Source: Hyphomicrobiales bacterium (GTDB lineage: Bacteria > Pseudomonadota > Alphaproteobacteria > Rhizobiales > Rhizobiaceae). Taken from it: a DNA stretch of 62,527 nucleotides. Below, piece by piece: positions 37,436 through 47,621 of the stretch. How positions within the stretch are numbered: the first letter of the stretch is position 1; every line of letters begins with the position of its first letter. Position numbers and translations under genes: made by a program. The stretch covers positions 1 to 62,527 of the forward strand of contig NVRK02000118.1 of assembly GCA_002400845.2 (NCBI GenBank). Reading direction: 5' to 3'. The notes below the pieces were generated by a model. That model was not told where the DNA came from and made no database searches. It saw only the letters and a program-made list of their open reading frames with translations.

Positions 37436-38365
37436 CTAGTTTGCAATTGGCGGAATTGACTTTAGATAAGCAGCAATCGCACTGCGATCGCCAGCTGTTA
37501 ATTTCGCCATATTTTCTTGTACGCTAACCATTGAGCCACCAACGGAATCAAACTCAGGTGTAAAACCAGATTCTAAATATTCCGTAATCTCATCTACACT
37601 CCATGCTCCCATTGCATTTTCGTGTGGGGTAATATTAGGAATTTTGCCACCGCCCCCTTTGGCTCCTTCTGGTGCTGGCCCACCCGATAACCAAGCATTT
37701 AATTTGACGCCGCCAAAACCAAATAGACTACGCGGTGTATGGCACTCTGCGCAATGGCCTGGCCCTTCGACCAGATAACGCCCTCTTAAGAGTTGCGTAT
37801 TGGAAGCATCAATTTCCACCACAGGATCTTGAGATAAAAACAGTCTTTTCCATAGACCAATGCTGCGCCGAACACTGAACAATGGCGACAGATCATGGGG
37901 TTCATTATCACGCGAAACTACTGGCAATGTTTTCATAAAAGCCCACAGATCTGCTACATCTGTAATCTCCATACGAGCATAAGAAGTATAAGGAAAAGAT
38001 GGAAAATAATGGGACCCGTTTGGTGACACACCAACAACCATGGCATTTGCAAAATCAGCACCTGTCCATTTACCAATGCCAGTTTTTTCATCGGGCGAAA
38101 TATTGGGTGTGATAAAAGTGCCTACTGGCGTTTTAAGCGCATGACCGCCCCCAAGTTTTAACTTCTCGTTGCCCTTTGCATTTTTAACAGCGTGGCACGA
38201 TCCACATCCGCCTGCCCAAAACATGGTTTCACCTGCAATTGGGTTTCCAGTATCCATTTTGGCTGTAATGTATGGTTCTAATTTATAAGGCACACTTAAA
38301 AACCAAGCAAAAATTGCGGCCAAAATGCCTATAGGTAGTATTATAGCCGCTATCTTTTTAATCAT
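37436..38365 (-). CDS. Membrane-anchored diheme cytochrome c
   Basis: The 309-residue protein has one N-terminal anchor (about 5-24) and two cytochrome c domains with haem motifs C54GSC57H and C205AEC208H. Distal Met-containing segments follow each. It resembles the small diheme cytochromes that accept electrons from alcohol or aldehyde dehydrogenases or pass them to terminal oxidases. No dehydrogenase partner is adjacent. It shares a strand with the cytochrome c' gene 64 bp upstream. Confidence 0.9.
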   Translation of the reverse strand: MIKKIAAIILPIGILAAIFAWFLSVPYKLEPYITAKMDTGNPIAGETMFWAGGCGSCHAVKNAKGNEKLKLGGGHALKTPVGTFITPNISPDEKTGIGKWTGADFANAMVVGVSPNGSHYFPSFPYTSYARMEITDVADLWAFMKTLPVVSRDNEPHDLSPLFSVRRSIGLWKRLFLSQDPVVEIDASNTQLLRGRYLVEGPGHCAECHTPRSLFGFGGVKLNAWLSGGPAPEGAKGGGGKIPNITPHENAMGAWSVDEITEYLESGFTPEFDSVGGSMVSVQENMAKLTAGDRSAIAAYLKSIPPIAN

Positions 38366-38429
38366 TTAATATACAATTCATATTTTACAATTCACCATCC
38401 GTGAATGTCTTCTAAAATGTCTTAGTGCA

Positions 38430-38888
38430 TTATTTTTTAATGCGGTAGGTCTGATGACAGGCTTTACAGTTTGCGCCAACTAATCCCAATGTAGCACCAA
38501 CAGATGCTTGGTCAGTTGGTGCATTTGCAATTGCAGAAACTGTATCTGCCTCAAACTTTGAAATGGATTTAGTAAAACCAGAAGCATCTGACCAAATTTT
38601 TGGAGAAACCGTGGTTTTGCCACCAGTTTGCGAACCATCGGGAAATAACTCCCCGAAATTGCTTGCAACTTCATTCATGGTTTTAAGTGAGGCAAGCGCC
38701 GCAGCGGCATCAAAGTCCATTTTACCTTTGGCCATTTTTACCAAAGTACCCATAGCGCCGCCAACCTTTTTCATCTCAGCTTTACGAGAAGCAATTGGAT
38801 CATCCATTGTATTACTGTGACTGGCTGCAAAAGCTAAGCCGCTTGATAGAAGTGTCGCTGTGCAAATAACAGTAATAATTTTTTTCAT
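38430..38888 (-). CDS. Cytochrome c' (c-prime) family protein
   Basis: The start is ATG 38888 (MKKIITVICT), with GGAG 6 bases upstream, 152 residues. A signal peptide ends near GLAFAAS. The remainder is a four-helix bundle with a single C-terminal haem motif C141KAC144H145QTYR, the diagnostic position for cytochrome c'. Members bind NO or act in electron transfer in the periplasm. It is likely co-expressed with the diheme cytochrome. Confidence 0.92.
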   Translation of the reverse strand: MKKIITVICTATLLSSGLAFAASHSNTMDDPIASRKAEMKKVGGAMGTLVKMAKGKMDFDAAAALASLKTMNEVASNFGELFPDGSQTGGKTTVSPKIWSDASGFTKSISKFEADTVSAIANAPTDQASVGATLGLVGANCKACHQTYRIKK

Positions 38889-39014
38889 CTTAATCTCCAA
38901 AGATTAGAATTGATGGCTACCTGGCTGCAATATGCAGAGTTCAGTCTAATATGTATACGCATCACCAATGGAATTATTCTAACAAATTCGTGATGGTAAA
39001 TATTGAATATAAAA

Positions 39015-39044
39015 AACCCGACTATCATATCTGACAGCCGGGTT
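39015..39044 (-). terminator. Terminator after sodB
   Basis: AACCCG pairs with CGGGTT, and inside it CTGTC/GATAG continues the stem with one wobble. On the minus strand the hairpin runs into TTTTTT. It lies 24 bp after the sodB stop. Confidence 0.85.
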
Positions 39045-39067
39045 ATTACTAAAATTATGTAAGTTAA

Positions 39068-39670
39068 TTACGCAGTTGCGCTTTCGAACATTTCTGCAAC
39101 GTAATCCCAGTTGATTAGGTCATCAACAAATGCTTCTAGGTATTTTGGACGCGCATTGCGGTAGTCGATGTAATATGAGTGTTCCCATACATCACAGCCC
39201 AAAATTGGCTTAGCACCATGAATGAGTGGGTTTTCGCCATTTGGTGTTTTCATGATTTCTAGTTTGCCGTCTTTAACAGCAATCCAGCACCAGCCAGAAC
39301 CAAATTGTGTTAAACCAGCTGCCACGAAGTCAGCTTTAAATTTGTCAAATCCACCAAGGTCAGAATCGATCGCTGCTTGAAGTTTAGCAGGAAGCTTGTT
39401 GCCGCCGCCGTCTTTCTTCATCCAGTTCCAAAAGTGATTGTGATTATAGTGCTGAGCTGCATTGTTGAAAAGGCCAGCATTTTTGCCATGGCTTGCAACA
39501 ACAACTTCTTCAAGGCTTTTTCCTTCAAGGCCAGAACCTTCAAGCAATTTATTGCCGTTGGTTACATAAGCGTTGTGGTGTTTGTCGTGGTGAAACTCAA
39601 GCGTTTCTGCAGACATGTAGGGTGCAAGGCTGTCGTAAGCATAAGGTAGATCAGGCAATTCAAAGGCCAT
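39068..39670 (-). CDS. sodB: Iron superoxide dismutase
   Basis: The 200-residue enzyme has metal ligands His27, His77 (AAQHYNH), Asp160 and His164 (DVWEHSYYIDYRN). Gln73 in NNAAQ is the iron-type position, favouring Fe over Mn. It has no signal peptide and is cytoplasmic. It converts superoxide to peroxide and oxygen. It is transcribed alone, between a terminator and a divergent HAD gene. Confidence 0.96.
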   Translation of the reverse strand: MAFELPDLPYAYDSLAPYMSAETLEFHHDKHHNAYVTNGNKLLEGSGLEGKSLEEVVVASHGKNAGLFNNAAQHYNHNHFWNWMKKDGGGNKLPAKLQAAIDSDLGGFDKFKADFVAAGLTQFGSGWCWIAVKDGKLEIMKTPNGENPLIHGAKPILGCDVWEHSYYIDYRNARPKYLEAFVDDLINWDYVAEMFESATA

Positions 39671-39752
39671 GTTGGCGCTCCTTCATTTAAATGTGTAAAT
39701 ATGTGTATTCCAAAACTCGTATCTAATTTAATACAATTCGCGGCAGAAACAA

Positions 39753-39808
39753 TGCCTAAGCATGCCGTTTTATTAGGCAAAGTGGTTTTATATTATGCTA
39801 AATAGGCA
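39753..39808. promoter_or_regulatory. Inverted repeat TGCCTAA-N13-TTAGGCA in the sodB/HAD divergent promoter
   Basis: A 7-bp inverted repeat with 13-base spacing (39753-39759 and 39773-39779) sits about 85 bp upstream of the sodB ATG. A third TAGGCA half-site lies at 39803-39808. It could be an operator for sodB or for the hydrolase gene. No known regulator consensus was matched. Confidence 0.4.
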
Positions 39809-39887
39809 TCAATCATGCTCTAACGCCGCTTTACCATAGCTTTACGTTGAGATTTAATAAGTTTAACTTATTCACACAACAGGAAAG

Positions 39888-40550
39888 ATGTCGCATTTGT
39901 CTTATTATGTTTTTGATGCCTATGGCACATTATTTGATGTTCATTCAGCAGTTTCAAGATTTGCAGATGATGTTGGACCCGATGCGACAAGGGTTTCTGA
40001 AATCTGGCGCAACAAGCAACTTGAATATAGTTGGACGCGTGCCGCCATGAACCAATATCAAGATTTTTGGGAATTGACACAGCAAGCTTTAGATTTTGCT
40101 TTAGAGGCTGTGCCAAGCGCAAACAAAAACACAAAGACTGATTTGCTCAATGCCTATATGACGCTTGATTGTTATAAAGAAGTGCCCGCCGTATTAAAGG
40201 CATTGCAAAACTTAGGCGCGAAAACAGCGATACTATCAAACGGTTCTCCCCATATGCTGAACAGCGCTGTTAAATCTGCAGGACTTGATGTTTTATTAGA
40301 TAATGTATTTTCGGTTGATGAAATTTCAACTTTTAAAACCATGCCAATAACTTATCAATTAATCACTGATGCATGGAATGTTGACCCTGAAGAAATTCAA
40401 TTTCAGTCCTCAAACAGATGGGACATTGCAGGGGCAAAATCATTTGGCTTTAGATGCAATTGGATTAATAGAACCAAGCAACCAGATGAATATATAGACC
40501 TTGCACCAGACCGCATATTACACGATCTGGCTGATTTAATTCAAAGCTAA
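39888..40550 (+). CDS. HAD-superfamily hydrolase, haloacid dehalogenase type II
   Basis: The 220-residue protein has the nucleophile Asp10 in VFDAYGTLFDVHS, motif II AILSNGSPHML, a Lys in STFKTMPITYQL and the type II dehalogenase-specific SSNRWDIAGAKSFGFRCNWINR near the C-terminus. Family enzymes hydrolyse L-2-haloacids such as chloroacetate, but many members act on other substrates. It is monocistronic and divergent from sodB. Confidence 0.9.
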   Translation: MSHLSYYVFDAYGTLFDVHSAVSRFADDVGPDATRVSEIWRNKQLEYSWTRAAMNQYQDFWELTQQALDFALEAVPSANKNTKTDLLNAYMTLDCYKEVPAVLKALQNLGAKTAILSNGSPHMLNSAVKSAGLDVLLDNVFSVDEISTFKTMPITYQLITDAWNVDPEEIQFQSSNRWDIAGAKSFGFRCNWINRTKQPDEYIDLAPDRILHDLADLIQS

Positions 40551-40552
40551 TT

Positions 40553-42085
40553 TTAGCGAAGGCTGCCCAAAATTCCGCGCACTAAGGCGCGACCAAGAGA
40601 AGATGCTACAGAACGCGCGATAGACTTAACTGCGGCTTCAGTTACTGATTGTCTGCGTCTGCCGCGTGTTTTTCTTTTGGTTTTATTGCTTCTGCGTTTT
40701 GAATCTAGCTTTGCAGCTTTGGCTTTGTCTTTTTGTTCGGCTTCTTCTACAAGACGCTTTTCTTCAAGTTCTGCATTTTTAACAGCGCGCTCTTTTAAAA
40801 TTTCATAAGCAGATTTACGGTCAACCATTTCGTCATAAAGCTCACCCACTGGGCTAAGTTTCATCAAGGCAGCACGTTCGTTATCCGTCAACACACCAAG
40901 GCGCGAAGATGGTGGACGAATGAGTGTACGTTGCACAATAGAAGGCACACCTTTTTTCTCTAAGGTTGAAACAAGCGCTTCGCCTACTCCCAGATTCATA
41001 ATCACATCTTGAGCATCAAATTTTGGATTTGGCCTAAAGGTTTCTGCCGCCGCTCTTACCGCTTTTTGCTCACGCGGTGTAAAAGCACGCAAGGCATGTT
41101 GAATACGATTGCCCAATTGCGAAAGAATACCATCTGGAATATCCAAAGGATTTTGCGTTACAAAGAATATGCTCACGCCCTTTGAACGGATAAGCTTTAC
41201 AACTTGTTCCACTTTATCGACCAGCACTTTGGGTGCCTCATCAAACAACAAATGCGCCTCATCAAAAAAGAAAACCAATTTCGGTTTATCAAGATCACCA
41301 ACTTCTGGAAGCTCTTCAAACAATTCAGACAACAGCCACAGCAAAAACGTTGCGTATAACAAGGGAGATGTCATTAATTTATCAGCGGCTAGAATATTGA
41401 TTGAACCGCGCCCGTCGCGCGTGGTGCGCATCAGGTCTTTGATTTTTAATGCGGGCTCTGCAAAAAAGTTTTCACCGCCTTGCATTTCTATCACCAATAA
41501 TTGACGCTGAATGGCACCAATGGACTGCGTAGACATATACCCATAATCGGTTGTTAATTCTTTTTTACGGTCAGCAATGTTTGATAATAATAACCGCAAA
41601 TCTTTAAGGTCTAACAAAAGCAAACCTTCGTCATCTGCAACTTTAAAAGCGATGTTTAGCACGCCCTCTTGTGTGGCGTTTAACGCTAATAAACGCGCCA
41701 ATAACAACGGCCCCATTTCTGATATTGTGGTACGAACAGGGTGGCCTTTTTCACCAAACAAATCCCAAAAAATTACTGGAAATTCTTGAAATTCGTATTC
41801 ATCGTTTAAGCCAATAGTCTTTGCGCGACTTTCAAGAAAATCTTTATATTCACCCTCTGCTCCAAGACCCGATAAATCGCCTTTAACATCTGCGCAAAAT
41901 ACTGGAACGCCTGCATTAGAAAAGCCTTCTGCCAATATTTGTAAAGACACTGTTTTACCAGTGCCCGTGGCACCCGTAATTAAACCGTGACGGTTGGCAA
42001 GTTTTAACTCTAGATATTCACCTTTGTTGATGCTGTCGTCTGGATTGCGGCTAGTGCCTAGATAAATACGGCCTTCTTCTAACAT
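40553..42085 (-). CDS. HerA/VirB4-like ATPase, DUF853 (YjgR-type)
   Basis: The 510-residue protein has a Walker A GATGTGKT at 38-45, [13 protein letters not shown] and Walker [17 protein letters not shown], ending in a strongly basic C-terminal tail ([17 protein letters not shown]) and a final helical segment. DUF853 proteins are stand-alone HerA-like ATPases of unknown role. The stop is 3 bp from the convergent HAD gene. Confidence 0.92.
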   Translation of the reverse strand: MLEEGRIYLGTSRNPDDSINKGEYLELKLANRHGLITGATGTGKTVSLQILAEGFSNAGVPVFCADVKGDLSGLGAEGEYKDFLESRAKTIGLNDEYEFQEFPVIFWDLFGEKGHPVRTTISEMGPLLLARLLALNATQEGVLNIAFKVADDEGLLLLDLKDLRLLLSNIADRKKELTTDYGYMSTQSIGAIQRQLLVIEMQGGENFFAEPALKIKDLMRTTRDGRGSINILAADKLMTSPLLYATFLLWLLSELFEELPEVGDLDKPKLVFFFDEAHLLFDEAPKVLVDKVEQVVKLIRSKGVSIFFVTQNPLDIPDGILSQLGNRIQHALRAFTPREQKAVRAAAETFRPNPKFDAQDVIMNLGVGEALVSTLEKKGVPSIVQRTLIRPPSSRLGVLTDNERAALMKLSPVGELYDEMVDRKSAYEILKERAVKNAELEEKRLVEEAEQKDKAKAAKLDSKRRSNKTKRKTRGRRRQSVTEAAVKSIARSVASSLGRALVRGILGSLR

Positions 42086-42304
42086 GTTTGCCCCTTAAAT
42101 TGGCTTCACGATGCGCATGTTCTTCACGCACGATCGGTCGAATAATCGTTTAGTTATTAATTATATAGGCTGTTAAGTGCATAGTCGCAATCGTATTTTG
42201 TAAACCAATTTGTGTTTCATTTTGAAACATAATGCATAATTTAAACGCGTAAATAGTTGGCACGAAAACTGCTACATAGACTCTATTTAATAGGGGTAAT
42301 TTTA

Positions 42305-43720
42305 ATGCGTACCAATCGTAGACAGTTTTTAAAAAATATCACCAAAGCATCTGGTATTGTCGCCGCGGCCCCTATTGTAGCAATAAGCAATAATGCAAGT
42401 GCCGCAGGTCGCCAACTAGACCTAACTGGTACTTTTGATTTGGCAGACTTACGTGGCTCGGTAAATGCAAATACTACTGGCCTTTTGCCAAACGCTATTA
42501 GCGACCAAGGTGTTTTACTTCAAAGTATTTTAGAAAAAGCCGCCGTCAATAATAAACCTGTTTTTTTGCCACCGGGCGATTATTTCGTATCAAACATCAC
42601 ATTGCCTAAGAACACGCGCCTCATGGGTGTGCCTGGTGCATCGCGTTTAATTTATACTGGCAGTGGCCATTTCATCATTGGTGAAAATGGGCAACACATT
42701 GAATTAACAGGCTTGGTTTTTGATGGCGCTAATCGTGGCCTTAGCTCTTATGCAGAAGCTGCGATTAGACTTACCAATGTTGACCATGCGGTAATTGATA
42801 ATTGCAAAGTCATTGGAAGCTTAGAAATCGGCATTCAAATGGCTCGTTCAAAAGGGCGTATTAGTAATACACATGTAAGTGGGGCGGCTGGCGCATGTGG
42901 TATCTATGCGATTGAAAACAAAGGCCTATCAATCATCAACAACGAAGTAACCAATTGCGTGAATGGCGGTATTTTGGTGCATCGCTGGGAAATTGGTTCT
43001 GATGGCACGATTGTGTCTGGCAACCGCATTAGCCATATTGGAGCAGGCAATGGCGGCACTGGTCAATGGGGTAATGGCATTAACATTTTCCGCGCTGGCG
43101 AAGTGATTGTCACCAATAATCACATTTCTGATTGCGCATTTTCTGCGATTAGAGGCAATGCGGCTAATAACGTTCAAATGACAGGCAATACATGTTTACG
43201 CTCTGGCGAGACTGCTATTTATTCTGAGTTTGAATTTAATGGATCGGTGATAAATTCAAATATTATTGATGGCGCGGCACGTGGCATTTCCATCGCGAAT
43301 TATCTACAAGGCGGGCATTTGGCAGTGGTTGGCAACAATCTTATTCGTAACATTGTTGGTCATGGGCCCTATGTTGAAAATGACCAACCTTTTGGTGAAG
43401 GCATTTCAGTTGAGGCCGACACTACCGTTACTGGCAATGTAATTGAGCAAGCCGCAAGCTATGGCATTATGCTTGGTTGGGGCCCTTATTTGCGCGACGT
43501 TATTGTGAGCAATAATGTTATTCGCCGTGTAAACCGAGGCATTTATGTTTCTGTTGTTAAAGGGTCTGGCACAGCACATATTTCTAATAATGTTATTAGC
43601 GCTACCAAAAAAGGCGGCATATTTGGGTATGAGTGGAAAAATCGAATGACCAATGATTTGGTCCATAAATATTCAAATGACTATTCTCACTTGAGCATTC
43701 AAAACAATAGACTGTCTTAG
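42305..43720 (+). CDS. Tat-exported parallel beta-helix protein (TIGR03808 family)
   Basis: The start is taken at ATG 42305 (AGGGG upstream), 471 residues; the longer frame is not needed. A twin-arginine motif MRTNRRQFLK and a hydrophobic segment ending NNASAAG mark a Tat signal. The rest is a right-handed parallel beta-helix of pectate-lyase-like repeats (many N-x-I and NN-x-I turns). TIGR03808 proteins are found in Hyphomicrobiales and uncharacterised. A carbohydrate-related role is only a guess from the fold. Confidence 0.9.
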   Translation: MRTNRRQFLKNITKASGIVAAAPIVAISNNASAAGRQLDLTGTFDLADLRGSVNANTTGLLPNAISDQGVLLQSILEKAAVNNKPVFLPPGDYFVSNITLPKNTRLMGVPGASRLIYTGSGHFIIGENGQHIELTGLVFDGANRGLSSYAEAAIRLTNVDHAVIDNCKVIGSLEIGIQMARSKGRISNTHVSGAAGACGIYAIENKGLSIINNEVTNCVNGGILVHRWEIGSDGTIVSGNRISHIGAGNGGTGQWGNGINIFRAGEVIVTNNHISDCAFSAIRGNAANNVQMTGNTCLRSGETAIYSEFEFNGSVINSNIIDGAARGISIANYLQGGHLAVVGNNLIRNIVGHGPYVENDQPFGEGISVEADTTVTGNVIEQAASYGIMLGWGPYLRDVIVSNNVIRRVNRGIYVSVVKGSGTAHISNNVISATKKGGIFGYEWKNRMTNDLVHKYSNDYSHLSIQNNRLS

Positions 43721-43740
43721 ATAAATAGCGCAAACAAAAA

Positions 43741-43761
43741 AGGCGCCCAATTTGAGCGCCT
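43741..43761. terminator. Bidirectional terminator between the Tat protein and pyk
   Basis: AGGCGC and GCGCCT form a 6-bp stem with a 9-base loop, flanked by A6 on one side and TTAATTTT on the other. It serves the two convergent genes. Confidence 0.8.
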
Positions 43762-43792
43762 TTAATTTTAATATAGTGTTGTGAATTTGAAA

Positions 43793-45250
43793 CTATTTCA
43801 GTTTTTCACCACTGGCTTTGGTTTCATGTTCACCAACAATTGCGATGCGAAGGATGTTTGTTGAACCTTCTTCACCAAAGGGAACACCAGCAGTTAAAAC
43901 AATACGGTCTTTGTTTTTCGCAAGTTTTTCACGGCGTGCAATACGGGTAGATTTACCAACCATATCGTTAAAGCCATCGATATCATCACGTGTTTGCATG
44001 GCGTGAACACCCCAAGCTAGGCACATTTGACGTGCAACTTCTGCACTTGGTGTTAGGCCCAATATAGGAACTAATGTGCGAAGACGTGAAACACGGCGCA
44101 CTGTTGAACCGGTCTTTGAGAATGTTGCGATTGCTTTACAGCCGCGTGTTCTAGCAACGTGGCAAGCAGCAGAGGCAATACTGTCACTGTCATCGGCTTC
44201 AATCGGTGTTGAACGTGCGTGCAAGATGCTATCAAAATCTGGATCAGATTCTGTCGCTTTAATAATACGATCCATTACTTTTACTGATTCAATTGGGTAT
44301 TTACCCGCAGCAGTTTCGGCAGAAAGCATCACCGCATCAGCGCCAGCATAAACGGCAGTAGCAACATCAGAAGCCTCTGCTCTTGTAGCTACTGGCTCGT
44401 CGATCATTGATTCAAGCATTTGTGTTGCAACAATCACTGGCTTACCAACATCGCGGCATGCACTGATAATCTGTTTTTGAAGCTGTGGTACTTTTTCTGG
44501 TGGCATTTCAACCCCCAAATCACCACGCGCAACCATGATAGCGTCTGATGCTTCAACGATTGCAGCAAGGTTATCAATTGAAGACGGCTTTTCAAGTTTT
44601 GCTAAAATACGAGAACGACCTTTAATAAGTTTACGCGCTTTGATTACGTCGGCTGCAGTTTGTACAAATGACAACGCAATCCACTCAACACCAAGGTCAA
44701 GTGCGTATGCTAAATCTTTGCGATCTTTTTTTGTTAGAACGTCAATTGGCAATACAGCGCCTGGAACATTGACGCCTTTACGATCAGAAATAACGGAAGC
44801 ATTTTCTACCTTAGTAACGATCACACCTTTTTTGTTCGATTGAACCAAAAGTTTAAGGCGTCCATCATTTACTAAAAGCTCATCGCCTTTTTTGGTAACG
44901 GCGAAAATTTCTTTATGCGGCAGTTGAACTTTTGTTTTGTCACCAGCAACTTTTGCAAGGTGTAGTTCAAACTTTTGACCCTTTTTAAGGCTCTCTTTGC
45001 CATTGGTAAACGTACCAACGCGAAGTTTGGGGCCTTGCATATCTGCCAATACACCAATTGGGCGACCGACTTCTTTTTCGATATTGCGGATCATCGCCAA
45101 ACGTTCTGCATGGTCTTCGTGCGTGCCATGGCTAAAGTTTAGGCGGAATATATCAACGCCTGCTTTGAATAAATTGCGAATGGTTTTTTCGTCGGAACTT
45201 GAAGGACCAATGGTTGCAACGATTTTTGCGTAACGATTACGTTTAGACAT
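43793..45250 (-). CDS. pyk: Pyruvate kinase
   Basis: The 485-residue enzyme has KIVATIGPSS at the start, the active-site region DIFRLNFSHG, ILAKLEKPSSIDNL with the catalytic Lys, MVARGDLGVEMPPEKVP and MLSAETAAGKYP, and a C-terminal allosteric domain. It makes pyruvate and ATP from phosphoenolpyruvate. It lies downstream of sucCD on the same strand, but two terminator-like hairpins separate them, so it should have its own promoter. Confidence 0.97.
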   Translation of the reverse strand: MSKRNRYAKIVATIGPSSSDEKTIRNLFKAGVDIFRLNFSHGTHEDHAERLAMIRNIEKEVGRPIGVLADMQGPKLRVGTFTNGKESLKKGQKFELHLAKVAGDKTKVQLPHKEIFAVTKKGDELLVNDGRLKLLVQSNKKGVIVTKVENASVISDRKGVNVPGAVLPIDVLTKKDRKDLAYALDLGVEWIALSFVQTAADVIKARKLIKGRSRILAKLEKPSSIDNLAAIVEASDAIMVARGDLGVEMPPEKVPQLQKQIISACRDVGKPVIVATQMLESMIDEPVATRAEASDVATAVYAGADAVMLSAETAAGKYPIESVKVMDRIIKATESDPDFDSILHARSTPIEADDSDSIASAACHVARTRGCKAIATFSKTGSTVRRVSRLRTLVPILGLTPSAEVARQMCLAWGVHAMQTRDDIDGFNDMVGKSTRIARREKLAKNKDRIVLTAGVPFGEEGSTNILRIAIVGEHETKASGEKLK

Positions 45251-45312
45251 TTGTACGGGAGATTCCTATATTTGATCGGTTAAAACGATTTAAATCATTT
45301 ATATAAAAAAAT

Positions 45313-45335
45313 CCAGTGCGCGATGACGCCACTGG
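45313..45335 (-). other. Terminator-like hairpin upstream of pyk
   Basis: On the minus strand CCAGTGGCG pairs with CGCGCACTGG (one bulged base), followed by ATTTTTTTATAT. It lies about 62 bases before the pyk ATG and about 60 bases after the sucCD terminator. It is either a second, back-up terminator for sucCD or a leader attenuator of pyk. Confidence 0.55.
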
Positions 45336-45393
45336 CGCTTTATTCGAGAAAATTAATTTAATATTAGTGCGACTGGAAAAATTGGCACAAAAA

Positions 45394-45424
45394 AGCAACC
45401 CAAATTGCAATAATCTGGGTTGCT
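45394..45424 (-). terminator. Terminator after sucCD
   Basis: AGCAACCCA pairs with TGGGTTGCT (9 bp) around a 13-base loop, and a TTTTTT run follows on the minus strand. It lies 28 bp after the sucD stop. Confidence 0.88.
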
Positions 45425-45451
45425 AGATTTTAAGAATTATAAGACTACAAC

Positions 45452-46363
45452 TTAGCCAATTGCTTTTAGCAGTGCTTCGCCAAGTTTAGCTGGAGATTCT
45501 GACATTGTAATGCCAGCCGCTTCCATTGCTTTAATCTTGTCTTCTGCGCCGCCTTTGCCGCCAGAAATAACAGCACCAGCGTGGCCCATTGTACGGCCTG
45601 GAGGCGCTGTACGACCAGCGATAAAGCCAGCCATTGGTTTTTTGCGACCTTTTGCAGCTTGTTCAATAAGCCATGCAGCCGCTTCTTCTTCAGCAGATCC
45701 GCCAATTTCACCAATCATAATGATTGATTTAGTTTCTGGATCGTCCAAGAACAAGTCTAGCACGTCGATGAATTCTGTACCCTTAACTGGGTCACCGCCA
45801 ATACCAACAGCGGTTGTTTGACCAAGGCCAATTGCTGTTGTTTGGAAAACTGCTTCGTAAGTCAATGTACCTGAACGAGATACAACGCCAACAGAACCTT
45901 TTTTGAAAATACTGCCTGGCATGATGCCAATTTTACATTCGTTAGGTGTTAGAATGCCTGGGCAGTTTGGACCAACAAGGCGTGATTTAGAATTTTGCAA
46001 ACGTGCTTTGACATTTACCATATCTAAAACTGGCACACCTTCGGTAATGCAGATAATCAATTCAATCTCAGCGTCAATCGCTTCGATGATTGCAGCGGCT
46101 GCGCCAGCAGGTGGCACGTAAACAACAGAAGCATTAGCGCCTGTTGCTTTTTTACCTTCTTTAACAGAAGCGAAAACTGGAAGTTCAGCTCCAGCGGCAT
46201 CGCCAGTTGCAGCAGTCCAAGTAGACCCGCCTTTTTTAGGGTGAATACCACCAACCATTTTTGTACCGAAGTACGCAAGCGCTTGTTCAGTGTGGAATGT
46301 ACCTGTTTTACCAGTCATGCCCTGAACGAGAATTTTTGTGTCTTTGTTAATTAAAATCGACAT
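45452..46363 (-). CDS. sucD: Succinyl-CoA synthetase alpha subunit
   Basis: The 303-residue protein has the CoA-binding [15 protein letters not shown], the [11 protein letters not shown] segment, [14 protein letters not shown] and the phosphohistidine His261 in [16 protein letters not shown]. With SucC it converts succinyl-CoA to succinate with nucleotide triphosphate formation. It is 64 bp downstream of sucC. The operon ends here at a terminator rather than continuing into sucAB as in many relatives. Confidence 0.97.
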   Translation of the reverse strand: MSILINKDTKILVQGMTGKTGTFHTEQALAYFGTKMVGGIHPKKGGSTWTAATGDAAGAELPVFASVKEGKKATGANASVVYVPPAGAAAAIIEAIDAEIELIICITEGVPVLDMVNVKARLQNSKSRLVGPNCPGILTPNECKIGIMPGSIFKKGSVGVVSRSGTLTYEAVFQTTAIGLGQTTAVGIGGDPVKGTEFIDVLDLFLDDPETKSIIMIGEIGGSAEEEAAAWLIEQAAKGRKKPMAGFIAGRTAPPGRTMGHAGAVISGGKGGAEDKIKAMEAAGITMSESPAKLGEALLKAIG

Positions 46364-46427
46364 TTAATTGATTTCCTATGTTCTATTTAAAGAGCAGGCT
46401 TATTAGCCTCGCTATTAAAATTCTCGT

Positions 46428-47621
46428 TTAGCCTTTAACCGCTTTAACAATTTTTTGAGCCGCATCGTCCAAGTCGTCGGCAGCGATTACATCAACGTCT
46501 GAATTGTTGATGATGTCTTTGCCTTTTTGAACGTTTGTACCTTCTAGGCGCACCACAAGTGGAACCTTAAGACCAACTTGTTTAACCGCAGCAACAACAC
46601 CTTCTGCGATCACGTCGCATTTCATGATGCCGCCAAAGATATTTACCAAAATACCTTTTACGTTTGGATCAGATGTAATAATTTTAAAGGCTGCAGTTAC
46701 TTTTTCAGTAGTCGCCCCGCCCCCAACATCAAGGAAGTTAGCTGGTGAAGCGCCGTACAATTTAATAATGTCCATTGTTGCCATTGCAAGGCCAGCACCA
46801 TTTACCATACAGCCAATGTCGCCTTCTAGTGCAACATAAGCAAGATCGTGTTTAGAAGCTTCGATCTCTTTAGCATCTTCTTCAGATTCGTCACGAAGTT
46901 CCATTACGTCTGGGTGACGGAATAAAGCGTTTGCATCGAAAGACATTTTAGCATCAAGCACACGCACATGGCCGTTCTCTTGAACGATCAATGGGTTCAC
47001 TTCTAGAAGCGCCATGTCTTTGAATGTGAATGCGTGATAAAGATTTTTGAAAAGCGCCATGCCTTCTTCTTTAGCAACACCTGTTAGTTCAAGTGCATCT
47101 GCAACTTTTTGCGCATCTGCATCTGTGCAACCAGCAATTGGATCAATACCAATTGTGTGAATTTTTTCTGGAGTGTCGTGGGCAACCGTTTCAATATCCA
47201 TGCCGCCTTCAGTAGAAGCAACAAATGAAACTTGGCTGGTTTCGCGATCTACCAAAATTGAAAGGTACAATTCGCGTTCAATGTCTGCACCGTCTTCTAG
47301 GTATAAACGGTTTACTTGTTTACCTTCTGGACCAGTTTGAGCCGTTACCAATGTGTTGCCCAGCATGTCTTCTACGTGCGAGCGAACTTCATCTGGCGAA
47401 AATGCCAATCGAACGCCGCCTTTTGCATCTGGACCAAGTTCTTTAAATTTGCCTTTACCGCGTCCACCAGCGTGGATTTGGCTTTTCACAACATATAGAG
47501 GACCTGGCAAAGCTGAAATTGCTGCCTCAACGTCGTCTTTTGTATAAATCGGCACGCCTTCAGCGATGGGTGCGCCAAAGCCTTTTAAAAGCTTTTTAGC
47601 CTGATACTCATGGATGTTCAT
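46428..47621 (-). CDS. sucC: Succinyl-CoA synthetase beta subunit
   Basis: The 397-residue protein has the ATP-grasp domain start [40 protein letters not shown] and the CoA-ligase C-terminal part [21 protein letters not shown]. It carries nucleotide specificity for the complex. It is first in the operon. No mdh gene lies upstream in this window. Confidence 0.97.
   Translation of the reverse strand: MNIHEYQAKKLLKGFGAPIAEGVPIYTKDDVEAAISALPGPLYVVKSQIHAGGRGKGKFKELGPDAKGGVRLAFSPDEVRSHVEDMLGNTLVTAQTGPEGKQVNRLYLEDGADIERELYLSILVDRETSQVSFVASTEGGMDIETVAHDTPEKIHTIGIDPIAGCTDADAQKVADALELTGVAKEEGMALFKNLYHAFTFKDMALLEVNPLIVQENGHVRVLDAKMSFDANALFRHPDVMELRDESEEDAKEIEASKHDLAYVALEGDIGCMVNGAGLAMATMDIIKLYGASPANFLDVGGGATTEKVTAAFKIITSDPNVKGILVNIFGGIMKCDVIAEGVVAAVKQVGLKVPLVVRLEGTNVQKGKDIINNSDVDVIAADDLDDAAQKIVKAVKG

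Noticed and set aside
42929..43177. Minus-strand frames inside the Tat-exported beta-helix gene
   Set aside because: They come from the regular Asn-rich repeats read in reverse and have no ribosome sites.
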